Assembly (NCBI RefSeq): GCF_002078875.1
Contig: NC_034410.1
Location: 41,528,798 to 41,592,797 of the forward strand
Direction of reading: 5' to 3'
Source: Numida meleagris
Lineage: Eukaryota > Chordata > Aves > Galliformes > Numididae
Length of the DNA stretch: 64,000 nucleotides
The notes under the pieces: model-generated
The model's database searches: none
Told to the model about the DNA's origin: nothing
What the model saw: only the letters and a program-made list of their open reading frames with translations
Made by a program: the position numbers and the translations under genes
Part shown: piece by piece, positions 36,601 through 49,668 of the stretch
Position numbering within the stretch: the first letter of the stretch is position 1
Layout: each line of letters begins with the position of its first letter

Positions 36601-39600
36601 CAAACCATGACAAAATTCAGTTACATTACTGCTACATTATTTCTGTACTTGTAGTTATAGCAAGTTTAGGATGATGTTTAACTTATCTCCAGTTATGTGC
36701 ATATCATGAAAAGAGTACTGCATCATCAAAGAAATGCTATGATGCGAATCAGTCTCATTTGCTGACAGACCTAAGCCAGAAGGCCTGAGTTTGCTTACTG
36801 AGCACTGAAAAGGCCAGTTCCTGCTTCCTGGAATCCAGTTTTAAAACTTCGAAGAACTCTGAAAGGAATTCAGAGGGATTTCCAAGCAACCCAAAATGTG
36901 GTGTGCATCTTTGCTTTAAGTCACACAGTGGCTCCTACTGGTTCTGACCTTCTCCTGGGGCCTACCAGCAGCTTTTTGGCTGTGAGTTACTCTACTTTTT
37001 CTCCTTGTTTACAAGCTTTTGGGGTCAGATCCTATGGTACAGTCAGTCTGCCAAGCATATGTCGATGGAACAAACCTGAACAGTGCACATCTTTGCTCAT
37101 GAAGTCTGCAGCAGGGTCTGCTCTTTATTTGGTTTTCTAACTTAAGGACCTGACAGCTGTGAGTCTGTGTGAGGTCATGCAGAGGGAAGTGCAGAGGCTA
37201 TTTCCAGAAGAAAATGGTGGGGTATGTTCTTTCCCAAGATTTTCAGTTCTAGGCAAAAGTTCTTCTCTTTTGGATAACTTTGACAGCACGTGAGCTTTCT
37301 GTTTCCCTGACTCACCTAATTATTTTTTAAGAAAGTGTGATCTAGTATTGTGTTGTCTTTGTTATACCGTGTTGTATGTATACTCTTAGAGATGTGCTTG
37401 CACAATGTCAGAGATATCTAGTACTGAGATAGTGTAACTAGACCTGAGTGGAGAAAGCAAGGCAGAACTATATTTCATCAGAATACTTTTTCCTTTGAAA
37501 TAAGAATACTCCAGGAAATTAGGTTCCTTTCTTTTCCTTTGAGTTCGCAAGACTTTTTAGAGAGAAGGTTGAAATGTTCTATTTTTATCACTTTGAAATT
37601 AGAATTTTCTGTGTTTGAGCTCATTTCAGTGTTTAAAAGCTTTGTATTACAGTATTAAAAAATAAAGTAGTGGAGACTGCTCTTTAAGAAATACAGTGTG
37701 CCAAATTATTTTCAAATCAATTTCTCCTTGAAGGAAAATTCAAATTTTTGGTTCTTGTTTTGATTCAATATGGAGCTGCGTTTTAAAGTTCCTTATCTCC
37801 TTGCAAAACCTTTTCGTAAGACCACTAATATAGTGACAGTGTTTCTGAGAATTATTCATGAATGTTTACATATGCATTTCCTTACATTACATCTATTGCA
37901 TGATATGGTAACTGTCATAAAAAGCATTTCCTATGTTACCTACATCTAGACACCTGAGAAAGTGTCAGATTTTAACACTTCTAGCATTTACTTTTTTTCC
38001 CTCAAGATGTTGCAATATATAGCTCATGCTGCCTAATTTTCATTGCTTTTGTGACTGCTGAAGCTGTAAAGATGTTGGCCATTGTTCAGCTCTGATTTGC
38101 CTGCATACAATCACAATTCTTCTAGACATTCAAATTCAGATACGTTATCATGCAGTCAAACAAATCCTCTTGGCTTCAGTAAATAAGCAAGCAACTTTTG
38201 GATAAATAGAAGTTATTTCTAATACTCAAAGTAATATATACACCTTAAGATGTTTGTGTAATATCCTTGGGATGAAGTCATGTATTTGTTGGTATCACAA
38301 AAGCATTTCACGTGGCAAGACATGATGAACTTTGAGCTAATTGTACATGGTACAGTGCCTTTGGTTTACAGTAAGGAAAGGTAGGACAGGAAGACATTTT
38401 GTTGCTTTCTGAGTTTTCTAAGGGTTATGACGATGAGAACACTGTAAAGTTTCAAATGAGACATTAAAATGAGTGGCACTCTGTTTTGTTTCCTATCATG
38501 GTGAATACTTTTTTTGCATCTCGGTGAAATCTTGGCTTTAAATTTTAATTTAAAAGGCTAGTTAAAATCAGTGCCTAGAAATGGCAAGAAAGAGAACATA
38601 TCTCATACCTTTAGCTACAAAACAATAACTTTTCAGATTTTTTCAGGACAGATCTTCTGAAGATACTCTCAATTCTTGATTCTCTCTGGCTTTGTTTTTC
38701 CTCCTATCAAAAGTGGTTGATTCTGGTAAAACTGCATGATTTCCAGCTTTAGAAATGAAAGAATAATTAGGTTCTTTTAGCCAAGTGATATAGCAGAAGT
38801 TTTACGTGTGTGACTATTGCAAGGTCACAGTTTTCTTGCTTGAAGTTTTTATAAAATGAAAACCTGCATCTTGCTGCCACTAGGAAGTTCAGATTGCTAG
38901 AGTCCTACTTCAAAGGTACATATGCTAGCAGATAATGTACAAGTGATTAAAAGCCTTCTGTATTGTTAATTGTGAACTGGGCTAGTGATAAGCAGCATTG
39001 CCTTTGATTTTGAGCTTCCCACTTTGTGATGGCTCAGTGTGAGGTGACTTACTATTGCTATTCTGAAGCAAGGTTTTTTTAAAAAGGTAAATTTGTTGTT
39101 TGTTTTCAACTGAAGCTGGATTTGAATACTTAGTTCTGTGTAAAAGATGCTTTCCCACTCAGTATTCCTAGGAACGAACAGGAGACTCACATCTGCTAGT
39201 TCTCTTCGATGCTCTTGGCATTGAGAAACTGCTTTCATAAATGAAATGTTTGTGCTTAGTTTGCTTAATATCCTTTACTAAATGAGTCAGTGGAGCATGT
39301 GTAGGTAAAAAGTTGATATTTTTAGCATTTATGCTGTTCATTTTGTCTAATTTCCACTCAGACGAACTGGTGAGGATATTACAAATTATTTCATCCTCAG
39401 AGTTTAGCTGGCCCATTTTACAATGCCTGTCAAATGGGTTTTGTTTCCTGCTTTATTGCTTTTTTTTATCGGTTCCCTCTATATTCTTTTGACTTGATTC
39501 TTGGTATTACCATGCTACTATGTATCATATGCGAAGGAGGACTGAAGCCAGGGCAGGGAGGAAAGACAGGAAAAACACTAACAAATGTGTTTCCTGCTCC

Positions 39601-41110
39601 CATATGAGCTTCTGATGTGTGAAAACTACTCATGGTAAGGAATGCTTTAGACCTCCTCTACTCCCTTTTAACAACTCCCTTGGTAGAAAGCAAATCCACC
39701 TTCTTGTGAAATGCGTGTAAATACATTATTGATTGCAATCCCAAACTATCATGTGGGGTCCTCTTCCTCTTATCTCTTAATGACACCAAATGATAAAATG
39801 GTTAGGACTTTGAAAGATAGCTTGCTGTGGAATAGAATGAGTCATTGCTAGTTAATAACTCATTTAACAAGGTTACAGAATTTTCAGCTTCACAGCTGCA
39901 TTTACAGATTTTCTTCTTTTCAAATTCTCTCACTCTTCTGTAATGGAAGATGAAATGTAATATTCCACTGGACTTCTTTCTTGGGAAAACTAAGCTCTTA
40001 CTCTGGACAGTAATTTTCATATTTTAATAACAACATGAGATTATCTTATTGAATTCATACACTTAAAGGCAAGCTTTAATTAACTTCAACTGAATATAGC
40101 AGTTAAATTAGGATGTGATAATAAATAACTGTTTACAGAGTATGAGAAATAAAAGCTTGGCATCTTCTCAGAATAGCCAGCTGTGGTTTTAGGTGTGTCT
40201 AATAGGTATTCTATTTAGAAGTTGTATTTTGATAAACTGGATTTTCAGTGTTTTGTTTTTAATTCTAAGATAAATGTTAGTTTTATAGGGAAAAAAAGGA
40301 GCTCTCAGTTAAGATTTCTCAAAAGTAAAATAATGGGGATAGGGGCAGGAGGACAGTGGAGTCACTTCAGAAATCTTTAAATATTAATCTTACAGAATTT
40401 TTAGTTCATCGTACCTGGCGTGCAGCAGTAACAGCTCTGCTTCTCTACCTGCTTCATCTCTCCCTTGAAGAGGAGAGGCTGCAGTTGCACTGTGGGAAGT
40501 GCAGGCAGGTCATGCTGAGCCAGGGGCGTGGTGGGTAGATACATTCTGATAATGAGAGAATTAATGCAATTAATACATTCAAAACATTGAATCCAAGAGG
40601 GACCACATGAATGTGATTGCATCAGATATGGGGACATTGCAACTAGCTGGGCTTTCTGATAGATGCTGTGGCTTGGTTCAAGATCCTCTTGATTGAAGAG
40701 ACAAACTGTACTTTAGCTTTTTTTTTTCCATGGTATGTTAAAGCAGTCTAAGCTGTTAGGATATAAAGGCTCATAGCTTTAATTTTGCACTATTGGTGCT
40801 GTTTAAGCCAGCAGGAAGCATATATGTATCAATGATAATGAATTCTTAATGATTACTAAATAAGAACATTTTAATTATTAAGCTCTGTTCCAAAAAAGAA
40901 AAATGGACAATAAGCTTATAAAAAGTGCGTCAAATTCTGAAATGGAAAATCATGACTCTCTCCATTCCTTAGAATCAGGTCAGCAGGTAAACAGTCATTC
41001 CACTAGCTGACAGACAGGAAGACAACGGTTCGGACAGTAAATGAACATTACTTTTAATTTTGGTCAATTTTTCCAGTTAAGATTGTGTGTAGACACCTAA
41101 TGTGGTGGGG

Positions 41111-41123
41111 TGTGTGTGTGTGT
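41111..41123. repeat. (TG)n short tandem repeat
   Basis: Six and a half uninterrupted TG units in intergenic sequence. Confidence 0.85.
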
Positions 41124-43068
41124 ACCTGGGAGATGTTCCTATCCTTTTAGCCGTGCTCTTTCCAGCTGAGGCTCTTAAGTCCTTTGGAATGAAAGCACCC
41201 TTTCGAACATCTGGGCTATTGTGTTGATCACACTGATCTCTGAAATCGGGTAAGTAACCAAGGGTGTCCTTGCTTGATTCAGTGTCTTGCTGTGTGATTA
41301 TACCTGCGGTCACTAGAAAACTCTGCTTCCTTTTGAGAAACCTGAAGAAGGCTGCAACTTTATTCCTGAGACATTTCAATGTTAACCAAAAGATAATGTG
41401 CTAATTGAAGAAAAAAATATCTGCAGAGAGGAGATGATTGATAAAAGGACTTCTTGTTTTCCAAATGTCAGTTCTCTGTAAATATTTCGCATAACTTCTA
41501 CAACCACATTTATCCTTTTTTTGGCATTCCTGTCTCAGTGGTAAAAGTTCAGTATCTGAACATATGAAGATAGTAGTTAAGTGCGGGGGCGGAATGGATT
41601 TCTTCTGAATTTACTGTTTGGTAAAACTGGGAATGAGCACAGATGGAATCTAGGCTTTAAATTCTCCTTAGTGAAAGAATAGGGGGGGAAGGAGTAACTA
41701 ACTGGGGCACGTGAAGTGAGGCTTTCTGTTTGCTGTACTCCAGGACGCAGTTTTGTGGGTTTTTCTTTTTTCTTTTTTCTTCCCAAAAGACTTCAGAAGA
41801 AATGAAGTCAGGATGTAAAAACTGAAGAAATCTAACTGAGATACTTCATTAGGTAAGAAAAAGCTACATGATCACATACTTTGCACTGTTAGAGATGGGA
41901 TTTGAAGTTGCCACAAGAAAGATTGTGTTCCTTCTCTTAATATATGGACAAAGAAGGAGGAAAATGTTCCCAAGGTGTGCAGGGAGATTCCGCATGCCAC
42001 ATGGTAATAAACTACAGGTGAAAAACAGGTGTTGCATCAAAATATCTTTGCTTTTTATAATGCACTTCAGAAGCACTGACATCTAACTATGCACTTCTCT
42101 CTGGCAGCAAGCATCTACTGAATGGCTTTCCTTTAGTAAGTAAAACATTTAAGTACATAAAACTGATTATCTGATTAAAATGAAAAACAAAATATAATTG
42201 CAAGTAATCTCTATGAAGAATTTAAAGAATTCAAGAGTGCTATTGATCTGCTTCTTCATTTGAGATTTCTTGTATGGGTGGGTCTCTGGGAACAAACAAG
42301 AAGGAAGAATACTGACAGTGAGATATACTGCAAAATATTATTTTTTATACTGGTTTCTAAGAACTTTAAATATTTTTCTTTTTTTCATAATAGCGTTAAA
42401 TAAAATACAGTAGAGTTGAAAGTAGGTGTTTTTATTTTTGGAGTTGCTGTCTTAGTATTCACATAAATTATGTCTATATATATCTTTAAGTAATTAACTA
42501 CTGGCATGTGTATTAGGTATCCTGTAAGAGGACTTAACATATACAGTGTTATATTCCATTAAGTTTCCATATTAATATTGCTAGCTTAATATGCAGAACT
42601 GATAATGCTCCATGATACTGTATCTGAGTAATCTAGGATTTGATCTGTAGTATCTGAGCTTTAATGCTTCTTTACTAGTTTAGCAAATATTGAAGAATAC
42701 ATTAAGGAGGCATAAAGTACTTCTGTTAATACTGTATATAGTGTATGACTGGAAGCTCATGTGATTTCATGAAAACTAAGCAAAATAAATGGTAAAAGTA
42801 GGGAAATTAATCTGTATGTATTTTAAAATCGCAATGTCTCTGCATTTAAAGGAACTGCCTGAAGTGTGATATCAGTTTGGGCTGTTGAAGGGGAAAGTAA
42901 AGAGCAAGTTGGAAATTGGTTCCCTCAGTGTTTAAGTAGACTGGGAGAAGCATTTCAGGCATGGTGTCTCTGACCCTAAGAACAGGGAACATTGTGAGCC
43001 CTAATGCTGGGAGAGGATGTAGGGAGCAAGTAGAGACCACAGCCATTAGCAAGTGTGGAGATAGATAG

Positions 43069-43088
43069 TTACATAGCTATCTATGTAA
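43069..43088. repeat. Short inverted repeat (hairpin-forming)
   Basis: TTACATAG, a 4-base CTAT spacer, then CTATGTAA: perfect 8-bp arms. Further AGATAG/CTATCT repeats flank it. Probably a local low-complexity palindrome without function. Confidence 0.6.
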
Positions 43089-43324
43089 TAGCTATTGAGC
43101 TATCTTACTGTGCAACTGTAAGAGAGAGACTATGGTACAAAACTGAAATGATTACTTCACAGAGGAAAATCTAGCTCCTTGCTAAACTTGTAACTGAAGT
43201 TTGTGTGTAGGACTGTAGGTAGTCCTGGAAGCATGGTGATACTAATTCCTTTGAGTTTTTTACAAACAGTGCTTTGCTCTGAAAACTTTCACCATTATAG
43301 TTAGGGGAAAGTGAAACTCAGAAG

Positions 43325-43402
43325 AATTTAATGGCAGGGAGGTTATAACTAGATGATCTTTAAGATCCCTTCCAACCCAAGCCTTTCTATGTTTCTATGA
43401 TT
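43325..43402 (+). mobile_element. CR1 LINE extreme 3'-end fragment
   Basis: About 78 bp with AACTAGATGATCTTTAAGAT, CCCTTCCAACCCAAGCC and a terminal TTTCTATGTTTCTATGAT. Only the last part of the CR1 3' region is present. Confidence 0.85.
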
Positions 43403-43644
43403 TACTGCCAGAAAGACTTTGTTTAACATGAATTGTTTGTGCACATAACATCTGTGAAGCACATTCTGGCTCTCCTTCTTGATTTCAGTCTTCAGGAAAT
43501 TCTTTGCTTCAGACTCCATGCATGGGACACTGAGTCTTTTATTCCTTGAAATCTTCACCTGGTGATGCAGAATAGTTTAAATATTCTCCTGTTATGTTAG
43601 TGGCAGTGTGAGGTTTTCTATTAATGCTATTTGTGAGGGCAGCA

Positions 43645-43797
43645 CTTTGTATGCACATGTGGCTTTTGCTTCACTGGGTGGACCATCTTTATCTCAAACC
43701 ATGAGTTCTCCCACTCCTAACTTCCTGACCCACTCTCCACCATCCCACTATGGAGCAGCTGCATGGTGCTGCCTAGCGGGGTTAAACCACAACAGAT
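43645..43797 (+). mobile_element. Endogenous retroviral LTR 3' fragment
   Basis: It matches the right part of the LTR at 62,613-63,193: GTGGCTTTTGCTTCACT, then TTTATCTCAAACCATGAG, TGCATGGTGCTGCC and GGGGTTAAACCACAACA at the end. Only the 3' side survives and no internal viral genes are next to it. It is an old degraded copy. Confidence 0.7.
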
Positions 43798-43799
43798 AA

Positions 43800-44600
43800 T
43801 TTCTTTGAAGTTGCTGACCTGCCCAAGTGATGAAATTGGCAGGAAAATTATTGTTAGGTTCTGGGACAGCTCATCTTCTTGCAGAAGATGTTTGTGTTCT
43901 ATTTGCTCCAGAAGAGAGAGAAATCTTTGCTTCTTTTACTTTGTGTTCCAGGGAGCATCTAGGAGAGTTATCAGATTGGCTAGAAATATTCCCTGTACTG
44001 ATAATCAGGCATCTGGCTGGGCTGAATTGATGCATTGCTTCCTGGGTAAAGACTATGAGGGGGAAAAAAAAACATTTCAGAGAGCAAACTACTCTCTGCT
44101 TTTACAGTGTTTTAGATTACGTTAAATAGTTAACTCTTCCAAAAATTCCAAGGAGTCATCTTTCTATATGTCTGTCCTGTATGTCTGTCCTTCTGTACAT
44201 TGTTTCCAGCATTTCAGACAACCTCAGAAATGTCTCCTGAAAAAATCTTTCACCTTCCTTTTTCTTAAATCCATTAATCAAAACTTCTGGCCTTTGTAAC
44301 TGTCAGAATGTTTGAGATATGCTGCATTGCAGAGAATATTCTATCTATTTATCAGAAACAAGCAAGTTGATGATTCAAGTGAAGAAATAAGTGGAGGTCC
44401 TTTCATTCTTGAAGGTAGTAAGTGTATGAGTTCAGAGGTCTTAGAACCAAAATAAAACCTTGCAGCAAGATGTAAATTTGCGTAGGGGTATTTTCTGACT
44501 GGCGGGAGTTTTTCAAGGAAAAATACTGGCAGCATTTTACTTTACTGCCCTTGAATGCGTACTTGTCTAGCTGCATTGAGAGATGTACATGTGGCTTATT
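43800..44600. other. Intergenic, no gene seen
   Basis: Two overlapping open frames (43,763-44,125 and 43,827-44,030) begin in or next to the LTR fragment and show no recognisable domain. Confidence 0.5.
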
Positions 44601-44603
44601 AAG

Positions 44604-44785
44604 ATCACAAAATCGTGGGGGTCAGAAGGAACATTAGAGATCATCTAGTCCAACCCCCTGCTAAAGCAGGTTCCCTGCAGTAGGTTACTCCGGTAGGCAT
44701 CCACATAGGTCTTGAGAAGGAGACTCCACAATCTTTCTGGGCAACCTGTTCCAGTGCGCTGTCACTCTCACAAGATCGTATAGTT
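44604..44785 (-). mobile_element. CR1 LINE fragment
   Basis: Reverse-complement CR1 3' end beginning GATCACAAAATCGTGGGGGT, then AGAGATCATCTAGTCCAACC and GGGCAACCTGTTCCAGTGC. It resembles the subfamily of the copy at 31,108-31,291 (shared TAAAGCAGGTTCCCT block). Confidence 0.88.
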
Positions 44786-44789
44786 CAAG

Positions 44790-46095
44790 ATGCTTACTGT
44801 TCCTCTGACGCAGGTATTACACATCATATGGTAATAAAAGTTAGTGGTACTGATATTTTTGTTTTGGATGTCATTATAATATTTAAGTGTATCACAGAGT
44901 AAGATTTTTGCTGATTAAAGACTAAAAAGGAGGCTGTAATGAGATACAGTAGTGAGAATTGGTAATTATCAAAGTGATCAGGGAGAATGCTGAAGAGGTT
45001 CACTAGCTATCAGGGATATATATAGAAAATTTAATGTTCAAGACAATTTAAATGTGAAGATGTCATTTAAGATGTTGAAAAACTTATTTGGTATGGTTTC
45101 ATATATGACATATCAAGCTTTTGCTTGTGTTAGATGTGCTTTTTAAAGAAAACTGCAATATGCAGAGGCATTGAAGGTTTCTACAAAGCAACCCAGTGTT
45201 TCTTGCCGCTTTTCCTTTTTAACCACCATTTAGTACCTGGAATTCCTTCTGGTGCATAGGGATGTTAGTTACTTCTAGTATCTCTGTTTTACGGCAGGAC
45301 TAGTGATAGGTAGCATCCCTAAGTGACAGTTTTCTTGAAATAGATCAAAAGTGTTTTTTCTTCTCCCCAAAGATGTTCCAAAGAACCCTTCAGGAGCTAG
45401 AACAGAGCTTGCTGTGGTGATGCCTGGAAATGATATTTTGTTGTTGCTTGAGGGTAAAATATGAACTTGAGTAGATTTTTATTCATTTTTTTGTTACTTC
45501 CAAGACCTAGGATAATATTAAATGTCATTACTATAGGACACTGGGACTTAACCCTGTGCTATGATGTTAGACCAGCTGCAGCCTTTCCACTAGATGGTAT
45601 TTGCAGATCCAAGATATAATTTAAAACTCAGTGTAAGAAAGTGTTAACTGCAGCATTTGGTCATTAACTTTGTTTTCACAGATAACTGGCTTGCTTTTTC
45701 GGTAGAACATAAATGATGTTTAGAATGTGACAAACAATCTGACTGGCTTGTTATCTTAACACAAAACTACAGATGGTTTCAAGAGAGATTAGAAGAATTT
45801 ATATAAAGTATATTCCTCATCCAAATGAAATCGGGAAACCCTTAGAGCAGTCCATGATGAAGGCAGAATATTCCTACATTGCTTAACTTTCTTTTTGTAC
45901 TCTTTCCTTAACGTAAGAGCCATTGACAAAGACAAGGGATTGGGCAAGGTGAACCTCTGTTCTGATCACTGGGACTTTTTTTGGTCACTGGTGGCATGCA
46001 GATGTTCATAAAACAAAACTGACAGAAATAAAGAAAATATGCATATATGTGAATATATCCTGCCTTCAGCACATACCTTTAAGATACTGAGAAGT
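44790..46095. other. Intergenic, no gene seen
   Basis: No supported coding region or recognised repeat. Confidence 0.55.
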
Positions 46096-46099
46096 CTAA

Positions 46100-48010
46100 T
46101 CATAGGATATTAGAATCCTTAGAGTTGGAAGGGACCTCTGAAGGACATTTAGTCCAGCTCCCCTGCAATGAACAGAGACATCCCCAGCTAGATCAGGTTG
46201 CCCAGGGCCTTATTCATCCTCACCTTGAATGTCTCCAGGGATGGGGCATCAATCACATCACTGGACAACCTGTTCCAATGCCTCACAACCCTCACTGTAA
46301 AAGATTTTTTTCCTTATATGTAACTTAAATCTACCCTCTTGAAGCCATTTCCCCTTGTTCTATCACCAATGACCTTGCTAAAAAGCCTGTGCCCTTCTTT
46401 CCTGTAGCTCCCCTTTAGATACTGAAAGGCTGCTATCAGATCATTTTGCAGCCTAGTCTTCACCAGGCTGAAGAGTCCCAGCTCTCTCAGGCTGTCCTCA
46501 TAGGAGAGGTGTTCCATTCCATGGATCATTTCTGTGGCTCTTCTCTGGACATGCTCCAACAGGTCCATGTCTGTCCTGTACTGAGGACACCACATCTTGA
46601 TGCAGTACTCCAGGTGAGGCCTCAGCAGCGCAGAGTAGTGGGGCAGGATCACCTCCCTTGCCCTGCTGGCCACAATTCTTTTGATGCAGCTCAGGATATG
46701 GTTGGCTTTCTGGGCTGTGAGGGCACATTGCTGGCTCATGTCCAGCTTCCCATCCACCAGTACCACCAGGTATTTTTTGGCAGGGCTGCCCTCAATCCTT
46801 TCATCCCTCAGCTTGTATTGGTAATGGGGGTTGCCATGACCCAGGTGCAAGTTCTTGCATTTAGATTTGTTGAACCTCATGAGGTGCACCCAGGCCCACT
46901 GCTCAAGCCTGTCTAGGTCCCTCTGGTTGACTGTACCCCACAGCTGGGTGTCATCAGCAAACTTGCTGAGGGTGCACTTGACCCCACTGTCAATGTCATT
47001 GATGAGGATATTAAAGAGTATCGGCCCCAGCACTGACCCCGGAGGACATCACTTGTCACCAATATCCATCCAGACATTGAGCCATTGACCACCACTCTCT
47101 GAACTCAATCCTGCAGCGAGTTCTTCATCCACTGAACAGTCCACCCATCAAATCTATGTCTTTCCAATTTGGAGAGAAGGATGTTGTGGGGTACCACATC
47201 AAAGGCCTTACTGAAGTTGAGAGATGGATAACATCAGTGGCTCTTCCCTTATCCACTGATGCAGTGACACCATCATAGAAGGCCACTACGTTGATCAAGC
47301 AGGATTTGCCCTTGTTGAAGCCCTGCTGGTTCTCCAGTATCAGCTCCCTGCCTTCCATGTGCCTTAGCATGGTTTCCAGGAGGATCTGTTCCATGATCTT
47401 CCCCGGCACAGAGGTGAGACTGACAGGTCGGAAATTCCTGGGGTCATCCTTTTTACGCTTTTTAAAAAATGAATGTGATGTTACCTTTTTTCCAGTCACC
47501 AGGGACTTCACCTGATTGCCACAACTTTTCAAATATTATAGAGTGGCTTAGTGACTACATCAGCCAGTTCCCTTAGGTCTCTGGGATCCATCTCATTGGG
47601 CCCAACAGACTTGTGGATGTTCAGGTTCCTTGGGTGGTCACAAACCTGATTTTTGCTTACAGTGGGAGGGATATTGCTTCTCTGATCCCCTCCTACCAAA
47701 CCAAACATGTGTGGGCTGTGTGGCAAACAGTAATCAGAGAAGACTGAGGCAAAAAAAATTGGTGAGTAACTCAGTCTTCTCCATGTCTGTTGTTACAAAC
47801 CAGCCTATGTCACTCTCTGGGGGAGTACACCCTCCTGGACTTTCCTGTTCTGGTTGAGGTACCTGTAGAAGTACAGGCTCTTGTTCTTTTTGGCATCCCT
47901 TGCCAGGTTCAGTTCAAGATGGACCTTGACTTTCCTGACCCCATCCCTACACAGCCTAACCTAATGTGTGGATTAGCTTGTTATGCTGTAGCCAGAGCTT
48001 GGATGTCCTC
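46100..48010 (-). mobile_element. Long CR1 LINE with ORF2 reverse transcriptase region
   Basis: The largest mobile element in the window, about 1.9 kb on the minus strand. Its 3' end lies at about 46,100 (AGAATCCTTAGAGTTGG). ORF2 segments read from high to low coordinates: KNKSLYFYRYLNQ near 47,880; the upstream RT region with NLNIHKSVGPNEM and DLRELADVV near 47,600; [18 protein letters not shown] and QGFNKGKSC near 47,400; then a 239-codon open frame at 47,033-46,314 starting LGPILFNILINDID and keeping the catalytic FADD, followed by RPHLEYC and RRATEM. Frameshifts and a deletion separate these blocks, so it is inactive. Confidence 0.93.
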
Positions 48011-48014
48011 TTCC

Positions 48015-49580
48015 TCATTTTAGATTCAATTCCATACCAGTTCAAAAGGGGAATATTCCCATGTCTGAGAGTGTTTTCTCCTGAGAATGATGATTTTTGA
48101 ATTCCAATGAGAATGTCTAGGAATCCCTCCAGTAGCTGAGAGGGTGAAGTGGCTTGTTTTTCCTTGCTGCCTGTTTGCTTTTGTGTGCCTTCGCATACAT
48201 TTCCCTGTCTGCTACTAATAAGTCTGGGCTGTATTCAAGCCAATATAGGTATTAGGCATTAAGCAGTTTCAGAGAGACAGATGCTGGGGAAATCTGTGTG
48301 CAAGTCAGCTCCAAAACTAAATTCTAGATAAGTTATTCTCATCAGAGTTCCAGATGTCCTGAAATAATATATTTTATTTGTTTATTAAAAAACTCACAAT
48401 GTAGAGTTTACTGAAATTGTACTCAGTATTGAACGCAATCCTGTAATATAAGTGGTTTAAGCTATCCCTTTGTTTTGATCTGCATGTCTGCCAGGATGAA
48501 CCAACAGGTTCAAACAGTTACCTGAGACAGAGCAATGTTTGGCTTATTCCACACTTCTGGTAGCTTAACAATGCTTTGTATAAAATTTTGGCTGTACAGA
48601 GCTGGTAGAAGATAAAGTTCAGTAGCCATACATCTCCCAGACCAATATACCTCCAACAGTAGCTGTGTATTAAGTATGAGATTCTTAGGGTGACCCCAGT
48701 GGAATGTTTTTTTCAGTTACTCTGTGTTTGAGGATAATATCTGAGTTATGTCAATTGGCAGATAGAATGTAATACCTCTTTCCAGAAGGAAAATCTGAGG
48801 ATTAAAATGGTTATTTCCACAAACATGTCAGCTCAGTAGCATTCAAAAATATAATCAATTGCTAGCTGCTATTAAGAAAGGAGTAGGGAATGAAACCAAG
48901 ATGATGATTATGACCTGGCTTGCCATTTCCTTTTTATTCTTTAAACTATTTAGTGTATTTGTGTTCTACAATTGAAAATTTTTCAAAACTGTATTGTTCT
49001 TCATTGTTTAATGTGCTCAAGCTTAATGTAGCTTAATTTTGTACTTCCTTGATGAGATTTTCATTCCCATTTCACCTAGCATTGAATTGTGGCGCTTCCA
49101 TATAGCATCTTCAGTACTAACTGGCATATTTAACTTGTAAATAAATGCATGTTCTTATCTATGGCTACTTTATATAGAGGCACCCACCAAAATTTTCTTT
49201 TAAATAGTTGTGTGATTAGATAATTTCAAGGCTAGACCTGAATCTTAGAAGTTTAATTTCCATTAATCTTGTATTGTGAACAGCTTGCTTTCTCTTGAAT
49301 TTGGGATTATAGTAAGTATAGTTGTGTGATCAGAAAAAAAGTATGACTGTGAGAGCAGTTCATTTCAGTTATATCCTGTACATCAGTGTCAAGCACTAAC
49401 AGTTCTGCATTCAAAACATGTATGTATGTTGAACACAAGGGAAGAAACTAGGAATTTGAAATGGTACTTTATAGGAATAGAAGGCCTGTGTGATGTTAAT
49501 AAAATGCACATGAAGCCACTTCACTCACAACTATCAAGCTCCTGAGAAATTATGCTCTGTATTTCTTACTTTGTTTTTCT
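48015..49580. other. Upstream of collagen VI coding start, no gene seen
   Basis: AT-rich sequence with no CpG island, no obvious TATA-linked start and no repeat recognised. It may contain promoter or untranslated-exon sequence for the collagen gene; I cannot place it. Confidence 0.5.
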
Positions 49581-49582
49581 AG

Positions 49583-49668
49583 GGAGACTTTCAAAATGGA
49601 TGATTGGAAATCACTTCTTGTTCTTCTCTTTGTATCCACCTTCAGCACTATAGATGCTCAGCAGACTG
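49583..49668 (+). CDS. COL6A4: COL6A4 signal-peptide exon (coding from 49,596)
   Basis: A TTTGTTTTTCTAG tract precedes 49,583, so this is probably exon 2 with 13 nt of 5' UTR. The ATG at 49,596 opens 24 codons, MDDWKSLLVLLF then VSTFSTIDAQQT, a typical cleavable signal peptide with likely cleavage near TIDA or DAQ. The exon ends in phase 1 at a GTAATA donor, matching all following VWA exons. An upstream untranslated exon was not found. Confidence 0.85.

Larger units (their letters stand above)
33670..43320. other. Intergenic, 9.6 kb, no gene or strong repeat seen
   Basis: This is the longest stretch without a recognisable mobile element. It contains a short (TG)n tract at 41,111-41,123 and several homopolymer runs. 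The open frames at 34,156-34,464, 36,898-37,140 and 41,077-41,379 show no domain or splice support. Upstream regulatory sequence or an untranslated first exon of the collagen gene could lie here, but I cannot point to it. Confidence 0.5.

Noticed and set aside
36898..37140. 80-codon intergenic open frame with a hydrophobic, Ser/Thr-rich composition
   Set aside because: No family resemblance, no splice link, and length within chance expectation for 64 kb in six frames.
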